A DNA stretch of 64,000 bases from Gemmatimonadota bacterium (GTDB lineage Bacteria; Latescibacterota; UBA2968; UBA8231), in assembly GCA_009841115.1 (NCBI GenBank), contig VXML01000069.1, forward strand, positions 1 to 64,000, in the 5' to 3' direction. The position numbers were made by a program, and so were the translations under genes. Each line of letters starts with the position of its first letter. Position 1 is the stretch's first letter. This document shows positions 44,442 to 53,167 of the stretch, in pieces. Under the pieces are notes generated by a model, which did no database searches, had not been told where the DNA came from, and saw only the letters and a program-made list of their open reading frames with translations.

Positions 44442-45281
44442 GTGGCCGCCCCTTACCCCATTGTCAACGGTGCCGAGCACGCTTGGGTGCTCCACGACCC
44501 CCGCTTTAAGCCCGACCCGCGTCTGTCTAACTGCCCCAACGCCAAGCCCGACTATGAGCAGTCGGCCGAAGACCTCATCGAACACATGCGGACCTATGGA
44601 GTCGACAAGGTCGTCATCAGCCATGTGTGCTACTACGGCCGCGACAACCGCTATGCCAGCCACTGCGTACAGCGCTATCCCGACCGCTTTGCCGCCATCG
44701 GCCTTTTAGTGGGGTACCGGCTGCACGATCCGGCCGATCCGGAGAATCCGGCGCGTTTGGAACGGGCCATGCGAGAGGAGGGCTTGGCAGGGCTACGCTT
44801 GAGTCCCATCTACGACCGCGACGTGGTCTGGCTCAGTGATGAGGTCAGCTATCCGCTGTGGCACCGAGCCGAGGAGTTGGGCGCGGTGTTCAACATCTTC
44901 CTAGCGCCGCACCAAGTGGGGCAGGTGGCGGCCATGGCCGAGCGCTTCCCTGGGGTCAAAGTGGTCATCGACCATCTGGCGATGATCGACATCAACGCCC
45001 CCGATAGCGAGGGCTTTGGGCCGCTGCTCGATCTAGCCCGCTGGCCCAATGTGTACATCCGCACCTCGCTGCACAATCCTTCCAAGGAACGACCGCCCTT
45101 CCGCGATGTGTGGCCCTTTTTGGAGCGGGTGTACGACCGCTTTGGGCCGCGGCGGATGGTATGGGCCAATTTTTACGAACTGCTCATTATGCAGGAGTTG
45201 ATCCCCTTTTTCAGCGCTGAAGACAAGACGTGGATTTTGGGAAAGAACGCTCTAGATATCTACTTTAAAGGTCAGGGCTGA
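44442..45281 (+). CDS. Amidohydrolase-fold protein lacking the usual HxH
   Basis: A 279-residue protein of the amidohydrolase-2 type TIM barrel (start GTG). Family features are VDKVVISHVCYYGRDN, DRFAAIGLLVGY, GLAGLRLSPIYD, VKVVIDHLAMID and the late FGPRRMVWANFYE. The N-terminal metal site normally reads Asp-x-His-x-His; here it reads NGAEHAWV, with only one histidine, so metal binding may differ or be lost. No signal peptide. Found after the ABC pair with a 136-base gap containing no recognisable feature. Substrate unknown. Confidence 0.85.
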   Translation: MAAPYPIVNGAEHAWVLHDPRFKPDPRLSNCPNAKPDYEQSAEDLIEHMRTYGVDKVVISHVCYYGRDNRYASHCVQRYPDRFAAIGLLVGYRLHDPADPENPARLERAMREEGLAGLRLSPIYDRDVVWLSDEVSYPLWHRAEELGAVFNIFLAPHQVGQVAAMAERFPGVKVVIDHLAMIDINAPDSEGFGPLLDLARWPNVYIRTSLHNPSKERPPFRDVWPFLERVYDRFGPRRMVWANFYELLIMQELIPFFSAEDKTWILGKNALDIYFKGQG

Positions 45282-45373
45282 CAGCCCATTCTGCGGCTGG
45301 GTTCAGGGTGCTTATCCGGCGAATTGCCGCAGGTCGCGTTGGAGAATTCCCGATCCAGATATGCACATATCGC

Positions 45374-46522
45374 CTACGGATCCACCTGCTGGTAGAACTT
45401 CTTCGCGCCATTTTCAATAGTCATAATGACCGCGCTTTTGGTCGGGTGACGGTTTTCGTCGTAGCGGGCAATGCGCGTCGCCCCAGCGTACTGTTCGGTA
45501 GCCAACAGTTGTTGTCGTATCGCATCTGCGTCGAGACTACCCGCGCGCTCGGCAGATTCCAAGAGCAAGCGCACCGCATCGTAGCTCACCGCATCGCCGC
45601 CGGTGGGCGCGATCCCGTACAGGGCTTGGTATGCGTCGATGAACGCACGCGCACTCGGCTCGTCCGTGTCCGGCGAAAAGTGGCTGCTGAAAAAGCTGCC
45701 ATCCACGGCGGCCTCTTCATTATCCAACAGCGTCGGATTGTCCCAAGCATCAGCCCCGAGAAAAAGCGTCGGTTCCCCAGCCGCGTTTTGCAGCGGCAGG
45801 GCACGCGCCTGTTTAGTCACAAGCGCGACTTCTGGCGGCAGACCCGATAGGAAGACCGCCTCGGGAGCCGCCGCCGCAATAGAGGTCAATTGCGCGGCAA
45901 AATCCGTCGCACCGCTCTCATAGAACTCTTCGGCGACGATATCTCCCCCAAAGCCGCTAAAATGAGCGATAAAAAACTCGGCGATCCCCTCGGTATAAAC
46001 TTCCCCGCGCTGCGTCAAAACAGCGGCTGTATTCACTCCGAGCGTCTCTTTGGCAAACTGCGCCATGACGCGCCCTTGAAACTGGTCGGTGAAAGCGGCC
46101 ATGAAGACAAACTCGCCAGCAGCGGTCACGGCTGGATTGGTGGCTGCCGTGGTAATCATCGGCACACCGTGACGCTGAGCTACGGCCCCTACCTCAATGG
46201 CGTGCGAGGAGCGATTGGGGCCAATGAGGGCGACGATTTCGTCTGTAAGAATCATGGTCTCAGCAGCCTGTACAGCCACTGCCGCTTCCTGTATGTCCAT
46301 CTGGATGACCAATTCAACGGATCGGCCCAACAGTCCACCGCCCTCGTTGACTTCGTCCACCGCAATCTTAGCCCCATTCGGATAGGTGATGCGGTCTCCC
46401 GAGACAAGGAACCCAATTTTAACGGGGGTGCCGTCGCCGTCCGCAGTAGAAGACAGGGAACTCTTATCCTCACAAGCAGCGAACGCGATGGCCACAACGC
46501 AGGCGACGTAGAACAATTTCAT
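45374..46522 (-). CDS. Branched-chain amino-acid type periplasmic binding lipoprotein
   Basis: A 382-residue extracellular binding protein of the LivK/Leu-Ile-Val or peptide type-1 fold. Lipobox FAAC places Cys17 after the signal peptide. KIGFLVSGDRITYPNGAKIAVDEVNEGGGLLGR is the typical first domain, then ALIGPNRSSHAIEVGAVAQRHGVPMITT and a C-terminal lobe with IAPTGGDAVSYDAVRLLLESAE. No permease or ATPase gene adjoins it, so it may serve a transporter encoded elsewhere or act as a sensor domain. Convergent with the amidohydrolase-fold gene across a 92-base gap. Confidence 0.92.
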   Translation of the reverse strand: MKLFYVACVVAIAFAACEDKSSLSSTADGDGTPVKIGFLVSGDRITYPNGAKIAVDEVNEGGGLLGRSVELVIQMDIQEAAVAVQAAETMILTDEIVALIGPNRSSHAIEVGAVAQRHGVPMITTAATNPAVTAAGEFVFMAAFTDQFQGRVMAQFAKETLGVNTAAVLTQRGEVYTEGIAEFFIAHFSGFGGDIVAEEFYESGATDFAAQLTSIAAAAPEAVFLSGLPPEVALVTKQARALPLQNAAGEPTLFLGADAWDNPTLLDNEEAAVDGSFFSSHFSPDTDEPSARAFIDAYQALYGIAPTGGDAVSYDAVRLLLESAERAGSLDADAIRQQLLATEQYAGATRIARYDENRHPTKSAVIMTIENGAKKFYQQVDP

Positions 46523-46572
46523 AGCAGATTCTTTTCTAAAGGTGTGGATGGATTCTGATTTTATCAGATTGA

Positions 46573-46710
46573 CGATGGTTAAATTTACTGAAATTGAGCA
46601 TTGCCGAAATAGCCGCCCGCCACCGCTGCCCCGACGGCACGGTCAAGCGCCGCTTGTCCCACGGACGCGACCGAATCCGCACGGTGTTGGGCGTCACCCC
46701 CAAGACGAGG
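46573..46710 (+). pseudogene. Fossil of an ECF sigma factor region 4
   Basis: An open segment between a stop at 46572 and the next gene encodes LSIAEIAARHRCPDGTVKRR followed by LSHGRDRIRTVLG, which matches the helix-turn-helix of sigma70 region 4 (typically EIA..LGCPEGTVKSRLSRAR). Sigma region 2 and the first half of region 4 are missing upstream, where a divergent lipoprotein gene begins at 46522. No good ribosome site precedes it. It reads in frame into the next gene but that gene has its own start. I interpret it as the 3' remnant of a deleted sigma-factor gene. Confidence 0.7.
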
Positions 46711-46719
46711 AGCAAGACC

Positions 46720-47025
46720 ATGAGCACTAGCCAGCAACGCCCCTTCCCCCAGTACCGACCCGAAATACGTATTGAGGCAAGCCAAGAGGCCACCGAACGC
46801 GATGTCATGATCGAAGCCTATATCACCCAAGCTGGCCGCACAGTGCTGTTCCGCCGCTACAACGGCAATCGCTGGGCCAAAAAAGACACCCCCCCGCACA
46901 ATTGGGGCGAGAAGATGACTTGGGAAGAGGATCTACCCCACTCCGACCGCATAGTCATCGACGGAGTAACCTACGTACATTATTACGACAACCTGACGAA
47001 CGTGGCCTGCGGCATCGTCGATTGA
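46720..47025 (+). CDS. Small hypothetical protein downstream of sigma remnant
   Basis: A 101-residue soluble protein with no recognised domain. It starts MSTSQQRPFPQYRPEIRIEA and has several aromatic and charged strands (VMIEAYITQAGRTVLFRRYNGNRW, IDGVTYVHYYDNLTNVACGIVD). The ATG at 46720 has GAGGAG seven bases before it, which separates it from the sigma fragment that runs into it in the same frame. It may originally have been encoded just after that sigma factor, perhaps as a target or partner. Confidence in the gene is moderate. Confidence 0.6.
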   Translation: MSTSQQRPFPQYRPEIRIEASQEATERDVMIEAYITQAGRTVLFRRYNGNRWAKKDTPPHNWGEKMTWEEDLPHSDRIVIDGVTYVHYYDNLTNVACGIVD

Positions 47026-47151
47026 TGGTTTATTACGAATAGCGCAACGATCCTCCAAAAAATAAGCCCGCTACCGCCGACTTATTGACTTTTTTCAAAC
47101 ATCCACGTTCTTTGATTTAGTTCCCCTTTACCAACAGGAAAATATCCTACT

Positions 47152-47421
47152 ATGACGACGAAAAATAAAAAACGCAAACTCTTCAAACTTTTAGCCCCGC
47201 AGGCGGAAAGCGTTTACTTGGCCGCCTCTTTCAACGATTGGGACCCGCAGGCTCGCCCGCTAAAAAAAGACGCCCAGGGCTTGTGGAAAACTTCGGTCAC
47301 TTTGCCTTTGGGCAAGCACGAATACCGCTTTGTGGTCGATGGCGAATGGCGCGATGATCCGCAGTGCGAAGAGCGCCGTCCCAATTCTTTCGGCACTACC
47401 AACTGCATTTTACACGCCTGA
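47152..47421 (+). CDS. Stand-alone CBM48/AMPK-beta-like carbohydrate-binding protein
   Basis: An 89-residue protein that is just one early-set beta-sandwich domain of the CBM48/isoamylase N-terminal/AMPK-beta kind. The signature runs LLAPQAESVYLAASFNDWDP, followed by RPLKKDAQGLWKTSVTLPLG, HEYRFVVDGEWRDDP and PNSFGTTN. The two Trp and the Lys/Asn positions that bind glycogen-like glucans are present. There is no catalytic domain, so it probably targets or regulates a glycogen-metabolising enzyme in trans. The ribosome site is weak (CAGGAAAAT). Confidence 0.88.
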   Translation: MTTKNKKRKLFKLLAPQAESVYLAASFNDWDPQARPLKKDAQGLWKTSVTLPLGKHEYRFVVDGEWRDDPQCEERRPNSFGTTNCILHA

Positions 47422-47506
47422 TTCACCGCGTCTAAAGGCGTACCCCCTACGCTTCACGCATAAGCAGCGCGTAAATCCCCTCGCCGCACCACGCAAAGTC
47501 TGAGCG

Positions 47507-48337
47507 TTATTCCCCGTCCCGAGGCCGGTATTCGCCGCGGGCGTTCCAGCCGGGATACTGCGCTTCTAAGGCGACAAGCGTCTGACGGGTATAGTAGGGA
47601 TGGTCGGGCGGAGGAAAGCGGAAGAGCTGGCGATCGGCGGCAGTAAGACCAGCGATGAACTCGCAAAAGTGCGGGTTGCGCCCCACGTGGGTGTAGTGCT
47701 CGACGCCTTCCCAGTAGTGGTCGGCGCGACCATAGGCGAATTTCCAGATATAGCGCTGTCCGTCGGTGCGCCGATAGTCACTGGCAGCGTGCCAAGAGTA
47801 GTTGTGGAAGATGGCCACCGAGCCGCCAAGAGCGACCATTGGCTCAGCTCTGGCCGCGTCTTGGTGCTGGCCATCCCCGTCGGCGACGAAGAGGGTCGGG
47901 GCCTGATCCCCTTCGACATCTTCGAGGCAGAACCAGAAGTTGAGCTGGCTGTGGCGACGATCGGATTCGGTGGGCGGTAGTAGCGAGTTGTTGCCATTGT
48001 CGATGTGGAACGGCCCACCCTTGCGGCCCGGATAGGAGACCAGACCCAGTCCGGGCCGATAGTGTATTTGGTCGGTGCCGAGCCAGCGTCGGGCAAAGGC
48101 GATGGCCTCGCGATCGACGATGGCGCGGTTGAGGCATTGTTCGGGATAGGGAAAATAGCAGGAGCCGCTGCGATCGTCGGGTGGATTGTCCGCGACTTCG
48201 TCCCAAGATTTGAGGATGCGACGTAGGGCAGCGGCCATGGTAGAGCGTTGGGCTTCGGGGAGATAGTTGTGGACAATGACGTAGCCGCACGTGGCAAGCG
48301 CTTCGAATACTTCGTCGGTTAATCTTGGCCCCTGCAT
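47507..48337 (-). CDS. Phytanoyl-CoA dioxygenase (PhyH) family protein
   Basis: A 276-residue Fe(II)/2-oxoglutarate-dependent oxygenase. The iron facial triad is visible as His-x-Asp in GPFHIDNGNNSLL and the distal His in NYSWHAASDYR, with an Arg in the same region that would bind 2-oxoglutarate. PhyH enzymes hydroxylate lipids, sugars, osmolytes or small metabolites; the family has expanded greatly in related uncultured lineages and the substrate here cannot be told. It follows the large gene at 48367-50343 by 29 bases and is likely in its operon. Confidence 0.9.
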   Translation of the reverse strand: MQGPRLTDEVFEALATCGYVIVHNYLPEAQRSTMAAALRRILKSWDEVADNPPDDRSGSCYFPYPEQCLNRAIVDREAIAFARRWLGTDQIHYRPGLGLVSYPGRKGGPFHIDNGNNSLLPPTESDRRHSQLNFWFCLEDVEGDQAPTLFVADGDGQHQDAARAEPMVALGGSVAIFHNYSWHAASDYRRTDGQRYIWKFAYGRADHYWEGVEHYTHVGRNPHFCEFIAGLTAADRQLFRFPPPDHPYYTRQTLVALEAQYPGWNARGEYRPRDGE

Positions 48338-48366
48338 GTGAGTGTCCTTTCATCGGTTGGGAGTCG

Positions 48367-50343
48367 TCACGACGGAAACGGCACGGGAATCCCATCGCCG
48401 TGCCACGGGAAGGCGTAACTCGGTGCATTGCAGAAGCGATCTAGCCCAGCTCCGACGCGAATCGCCGTTGACGGCGGCAGTTCCACCGAGAAGTATTTCC
48501 CTTCTACAGTAACTACGACCTCGCCATCCTTCCCTGCGGCGCGGTATTTGAGCTGCGTAAAGCGATGCTCACCAAAAGCACCGGCCTGTACAATGAGGCG
48601 GCGCATCTCGTGCCGCGACGTGTTGACGAGTTGGAGGCCGACCGCGTCCGGCCCCAGTTCATCCACTAAAGCAGCCACGTCTAAGGGCAATCCCGGACGC
48701 AGGCGGTCGGCGTCGAAGTAGCGCACCGTAGCGCGGAGCAGGCCGCCGTTATAAACCGACTGCGGTGCCCCCAGCGTCACTTGGGTCAGCCCCTTGGTCA
48801 ACACCGGCTGCGACGGGAGTCGGTTAGTCGCAATGACCTCCAAGGGACTGCGCTCGTCGGCGCGCATGGCCTCGTAGGTTTCTAGAGCCTGCTGGTACTC
48901 CGCCCGCAGGATCTGCTCCGGCCAGCCCGGATTCTTGCCATCGTAGTACTGGAAGCGGGCGAATTCAGTATTGCCCCAGTTTTTCTCTCCTAGGGCTGTC
49001 CCCACGTCGTTCCAATCGCGCTCCACATCGCCGTCGCGCACCAAGGTAATCAGCTCGTAATCTTCCTGGGCCATAGAGGCGTGGTACAGATGCATGATGT
49101 CCTGACCCCGCAACGGAGTGGGTTCCAGCCAGTAGCCCCGCATCTCAATCCCGTCGCTTACGTGCAGCCCCGGCGCTGGATTCCACTCCCAGCCGTCCGG
49201 CCCGTAGCGCACCGGCACGAGAAACTGCCCATCCTCCCGCTTCCTGCCGTTATCGACTTGCAGCTTGATTTGCGAGCGCAAAAAGTCGAGATACCCGCTG
49301 TCGCCGGTGAGCAGTTGAGCGCATTCGACCGCGATGTTGATGCCGTGGTACATGATGTTGTAGCCTTGGTAGTGATTCCAGCCATACTGGCCGCCCCACC
49401 ACACGCCTTCGCGTCCCCCACCTATGACGCCTTTGGCATCGACGTTGTCTGGGCAAATACCGCCGTTTTTCTCGGTGCGCTCCATCCACGCTTCAGTGTA
49501 GTCGAGAACCCACTGTTTGTACTTGTCGTCGCCCGTGTACAGATACGCATTGGCCACCAGCGCAGTAGCCGCCAAGCTGTTGGGCGTGTCGCACTGCAAG
49601 ACGAGCTGGTCGAAAAGATCGACGATCTGTTTGCGCCGCGCGGGGTTTTCAAACCATCGCGTCTCCAAGTTTTTGACGATGGGATACAGGCTGGCGCGCA
49701 CGCCGTAGTAGTTGGCCTGCCCGCCTAGACCGCGCCCGGCCAGCAGCATGGTGTTGGCGTATTCCGCGTCCGCGTGGAGCTTGGGCCCCTGACTCGAATG
49801 GAAGGGCGAGCGCAGGATGCGGTATTCGGGATCCCAGTTTGGGGCTTGGGGATCCTCGCCGATGAACATGGCCGCAAAGCTCCGCGATCGCCGCATGTTT
49901 TCCGATACCGTGGGATCGGCCACCCCAAAGTCGTAAAAGGCCATATTGCCCTCGCCCAAGTGGTGCCACTCCATGGCTTGTTCGAGGTTCCAGAACTCGT
50001 TGTGGATGGACGGCCGGAAGACCTTCTTGTGGTCGTTATAGCGCGTGCGGTGATTGATGCGATCGTCGCTGATGCGAGTGACGGCGTTCCAGTTGCGGAA
50101 GTGGATATCCAGCAAATCGTCAGCCGCGCCAATCGCGTAGAACAGGCCAAAGTTGTACACCTGTTCGTAGAGATCATCCACATCCTCAGCCAACAAGGTG
50201 CCGCCGCCGCGCTCAAAGTACTGCCGGGCGAACAGGCGGCCCGACTCCTCCATCAGCGCGATCAAATTCCGCTCCATCAAAGCCCACGCTGGCGGGGCCA
50301 CGACCTCGGTCGCCTCGATCTTGCTCATACTATTTGCCACCAT
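48367..50343 (-). CDS. Large uncharacterised protein, probable (alpha/alpha)-barrel carbohydrate-active type
   Basis: A 658-residue protein with no signal peptide. The body from residue 80 to about 480 is helical and rich in aromatic clusters (YNDHKKVFRPSIHNEFWNLE, NWDPEYRILRSPFHSSQGP, WWGGQYGWNHYQGYNIMYHG), a pattern common in alpha/alpha-toroid glycosidases and lyases. The final 170 residues are a beta-rich domain (LPLDVAALVDELGPDAVGLQ). I do not recognise the named family. The start at 50343 has AGGAGG nine bases before. It is divergent from the SDR gene across 112 bases and upstream of the PhyH gene, suggesting a joint catabolic unit. Confidence 0.75.
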   Translation of the reverse strand: MVANSMSKIEATEVVAPPAWALMERNLIALMEESGRLFARQYFERGGGTLLAEDVDDLYEQVYNFGLFYAIGAADDLLDIHFRNWNAVTRISDDRINHRTRYNDHKKVFRPSIHNEFWNLEQAMEWHHLGEGNMAFYDFGVADPTVSENMRRSRSFAAMFIGEDPQAPNWDPEYRILRSPFHSSQGPKLHADAEYANTMLLAGRGLGGQANYYGVRASLYPIVKNLETRWFENPARRKQIVDLFDQLVLQCDTPNSLAATALVANAYLYTGDDKYKQWVLDYTEAWMERTEKNGGICPDNVDAKGVIGGGREGVWWGGQYGWNHYQGYNIMYHGINIAVECAQLLTGDSGYLDFLRSQIKLQVDNGRKREDGQFLVPVRYGPDGWEWNPAPGLHVSDGIEMRGYWLEPTPLRGQDIMHLYHASMAQEDYELITLVRDGDVERDWNDVGTALGEKNWGNTEFARFQYYDGKNPGWPEQILRAEYQQALETYEAMRADERSPLEVIATNRLPSQPVLTKGLTQVTLGAPQSVYNGGLLRATVRYFDADRLRPGLPLDVAALVDELGPDAVGLQLVNTSRHEMRRLIVQAGAFGEHRFTQLKYRAAGKDGEVVVTVEGKYFSVELPPSTAIRVGAGLDRFCNAPSYAFPWHGDGIPVPFPS

Positions 50344-50455
50344 TGCCTACTGCCTCCTGTGCGAGAAAAGGTCGGACGTAATTCTAGGCGGCGACACCTG
50401 CGCAGGCAAGCGGTCCGCTTGGCCGCTCCAGACGCATCCGTTACCTTAAAAACCC

Positions 50456-51241
50456 ATGAACAGCAAAGACTACCTACACGACCTCTTCGGCTGCCAAGGC
50501 CGCAAAGCCATCGTCACGGGGGCCTCCAGCGGTTTAGGAGCCGAACTGGCCCGCGTCCTCGTCTCGGCAGGAGCTGATGTCCTCGCCGTCGCCCGCCGTC
50601 AAGAGCGCCTCGAAGCACTCGCCCACGAATTGCAAGACAGCGCCGGCACCATTCACGCACACGCGGCTGACCTCAGCGACAACGCCGCCATCGCCGCCCT
50701 GCCCGAGCAAGCGCGTGAGCAACTCGGCGGCTGCGATATCTTGGTCGCCAATGCCGGCACAGCCACTCGCGGCCGCCTCGAAGATATGGCCGAGCAAGAC
50801 TTTGCCGCGGTCGTCGATCTCAACCTCAAAGCTCAGTGGCTGCTCGCCAAAGCCTGCTTTCCCCTGCTCCGCGAATCTGGAGCCGGCCGCATTGTCAACA
50901 TCGCCTCAATCTACGGCTTGGGAGCCTCGGTAATCAACGGCCTGAGCGCCTACACGATCAGCAAGCACGGACTCGTGGGGCTGACGCGCTCGCAGGCCGT
51001 GGAATGGGTCAGACACAGCATTACTGCAAATGCCATCGCCCCCAGCTATTTCCCCACCGAAATGACCGAGACCGCCCTCGACAACGAGAAGATGAGTACC
51101 CGGCTGCGCACCTTTACACCGCAAGGGCGCTTCGGTCAGCCCACAGAGTTAGCCACCGCCCTGCTCTTTTTATGCTCAAAGGCCAGTGGCTATGTCAACG
51201 GAACCATTGTACCGGTGGACGGCGGCTGGACGGCGTGGTGA
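50456..51241 (+). CDS. Short-chain dehydrogenase/reductase
   Basis: A 261-residue classical SDR. The cofactor loop TGASSGLGAEL, NAG in VANAGTATRG, catalytic Ser (VNIASIYG) and the Tyr-x-x-x-Lys pair in AYTISKHGLVG are all present, and the C-terminus ends in IVPVDGGWTAW. The Ala-Arg-Arg after the second strand favours NADPH. Similar enzymes reduce keto-sugars or 3-ketoacyl groups. It is divergent from the large protein gene and may belong with that sugar pathway. A degraded schlafen-like gene begins 11 bases downstream. Confidence 0.95.
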   Translation: MNSKDYLHDLFGCQGRKAIVTGASSGLGAELARVLVSAGADVLAVARRQERLEALAHELQDSAGTIHAHAADLSDNAAIAALPEQAREQLGGCDILVANAGTATRGRLEDMAEQDFAAVVDLNLKAQWLLAKACFPLLRESGAGRIVNIASIYGLGASVINGLSAYTISKHGLVGLTRSQAVEWVRHSITANAIAPSYFPTEMTETALDNEKMSTRLRTFTPQGRFGQPTELATALLFLCSKASGYVNGTIVPVDGGWTAW

Positions 51242-51252
51242 GCGGAATTCGC

Positions 51253-52436
51253 ATGACGCCTGAGCAAATCATAGCTATAGTCGCAACCGGTGAGTCCGAT
51301 ACACTGGAGTTCAAGGAGACCACCGGAAGACGCCGCGAAGCTGCTCAAACGATGTGCGCCATGCTTAACCATCGCGGTGGGCGCGTCCTTTTCGGCGTCA
51401 CGCCGGAAGGATATGCGGCCGGCCAGCAAGTGAGCGACCACACGCTCGAAGAAGTGAGTGCAGAGATCCAAGAGATCGAACCGCCGGTATTTCCGGTAGT
51501 AGAGCGGGTTCCCTTGGAGGACGGCCGAGAAGTGGTCGTGGTAAGCGTCAATCAAGGTCCTATGAAGCCTTATAACTACAGGGGAATCGCCTACCGCTGC
51601 AGGGCCTCAGTTTGATCAAAGATGGCGAATTGTTGCGGGCCGCGGTCGTATTGTTCGGAAGCACCGACCGGATCGAAGCCGAGATGCCTCAGTGCCTGCT
51701 CCGGGTCGCCCGTTTTCGTGGAACCGCCCGCACGGAATTTCTCGACAACCGACAGTTTCGCGGCAACGCTTTCGTGCTGCTCGCAAGGGCAGAGCGTTTT
51801 ATGCTCGAAAACCTGCCAGTAGCCGGCCGCATTGTCCCGGATCTCTTCGAGCGGATCGATGATCCACTCTATCCGCCTGCGGCGTTGCGCGAGGCATTGG
51901 CGAATGCGTTCTGCCACCGGGATTATGCGATCGGCGGCGGCTCGGTAGCCACTGCAATATACGACGACTGCTTGGAGATAACCTCAACGGGCTCGTTGCA
52001 TTTTGGACTGACTGCGGAGAAGTTGTTTGCTCCACACGAATCGCTGCCTTGGAATCCTCTGATCGCTGATGTGTTTTACCGACGCGGCGTCATTGAGCGA
52101 TGGGGGATCGGCACGATCAATATGGTAAAGTGGACGACGGCTGCCGGCCTGCCACAACCCGAGATCGAGGATACCTCTGGTTGCGTGACGGTGCGCTTTC
52201 GGCCCAACCGAAATGTGCTGCCTCAGCGCGTTGAGAGAGACCTGACCGAGCGGCAAAAAGCGACGCTAGCCCTGCTGGATCAGGCTGGTCGAGGGCTAGC
52301 ACTGCGCGAGATATACGCACAACTAAAGCCGCTGGCCAGCGAGAGACAAGTGCGAGAAGACTTGGCTATTCTAAGGACGTTTGGGCTGGTCGCGCCCACG
52401 GGACATGGGCGGGGAGCACGGTGGAACCGCCTGTAA
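51253..52436 (+). pseudogene. Broken AlbA_2/schlafen-type putative DNA-binding protein gene
   Basis: Two adjoining pieces of one gene. The first (51253-51615) begins MTPEQIIAIVATGESDTLEF and ends YNYRGIAYRCRA in the AlbA_2 domain. The second, in another frame from about 51600, starts GLSLIKDGELLRAAVVLFG and continues to YPPAALREALANAFCHRDY, the ATPase-like C-terminal part of this family (HATPase_c_4), then a winged helix. In intact relatives a segment of tens of residues lies between these pieces, so an internal deletion has removed it and shifted the frame. The downstream half could still be translated alone. Confidence 0.8.
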
Positions 52437-52447
52437 ATCAAAATTAC

Positions 52448-52461
52448 GGCTTATTCACAGG
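52448..52461. repeat. Left copy of 14-bp direct repeat GGCTTATTCACAGG
   Basis: The same 14 bases occur at 53719-53732 and 53847-53860, so this copy and the tandem array bracket a segment of about 1.4 kb holding the frameshifted HTH gene and the small lipoprotein gene. It contains TTATTCACA, a match to the DnaA-box consensus TTWTNCACA. Confidence 0.7.
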
Positions 52462-52486
52462 ACAAGGGCGGTTAGAGAATAACTGG
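52460..52486. repeat. GTTA-N5-TAAC site A
   Basis: GGACAAGGGCGG precedes GTTAGAGAATAAC (52471-52483) and TGG follows. Site C at 53168-53197 shows nearly the same layout. It lies about 79 bases upstream of the HTH gene start. Confidence 0.55.
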
Positions 52487-52561
52487 TCCACCGAGCGCAA
52501 GTGGGCTACATTGGCAGGCCGCGACCTCAGTCCGTCGTAACGCATCGCAATCGCCCACGAA

Positions 52562-53138
52562 ATGAACTACCGGGCCGAGTATAAGGACAAGGCCGACGCA
52601 GCCAACGCTATCGGCGTTTCCGTGTCCTTAGTGGATCGCTTCGACAAGGCCCGGACTGCCATCAGCGCCAACCCGGCTCTGCGGCGGCGAAATGCTGTCG
52701 GAAATGAAGCACGGTCATATGACCGTTTCCGACTACACCCGTATCGCCAACGCCAGCAAACAGGCGGATAAGATGCGCGGGATTCTGGCACCGAACGATA
52801 TTCCGTTCGAGAAGGAAACCTACGTGGACTTCCGCAAGGCGGACTCGGCGATGAACTACTTTGCCAATCTGGCCGACACGCTGAAGGAGCTTTCCGACGA
52901 CGTGCTGCCCACGCTCGAAGAGTCCGAGTTTCCCAAGTCCTTCTTGCCCAAGCGCGGCGACGCTGAGGAAGAGCAAGAGACGGAGGGCGAGCGGGCCTGC
53001 GAAGGTATCTCTATCGTCTACGCTGGCGACACCGCTGAGAAAGTAGCCGAAGTAGCGAACCTCATTGCCGACAACGTGTCCGGCACGGACTTGGTGGAGG
53101 ACGCCGCTGAGACCTACGTCAGCATTTGGAAGGAGTAG
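52562..53138 (+). pseudogene. HTH/ParB-like protein gene with apparent frameshift
   Basis: Two overlapping frames make one protein of about 190 residues. The first (from 52562) reads MNYRAEYKDKADAANAIGVS to about residue 40 and the second (from about 52689) continues GEMLSEMKHGHMTVSDYTRI to the stop at 53138. Together ADAANAIGVSVSLVDRFDKA and the following ISANPALR-GEML...HMTVSDYTRIAN resemble the HTH of ParB-like or phage replication regulators. The C-terminal half is acidic and helical. A one-base change near 52685-52690 would join the frames. Sequencing error, a true mutation or programmed shift cannot be told apart, but no typical slippery heptamer is present. Confidence 0.6.
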
Positions 53139-53151
53139 TTATCCGATAACT
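53137..53151. repeat. GTTA-N5-TAAC site B overlapping the HTH gene stop codon
   Basis: AGTTATC-C-GATAACT is a perfect palindrome with one central base. It begins inside the TAG stop of the HTH gene and is nearly identical to site D. Confidence 0.65.
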
Positions 53152-53167
53152 GACCACGTTGTAGTAG

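Noticed and set aside
45282..45373. Possible terminator between the amidohydrolase-fold gene and the binding-protein gene
   Set aside because: Only a short AGCC/GGCT inverted repeat with no T run; too weak to report as a feature.
52685..52692. Programmed ribosomal frameshift in the HTH gene
   Set aside because: No typical slippery heptamer or following pseudoknot is evident; a mutation or sequence error is simpler.
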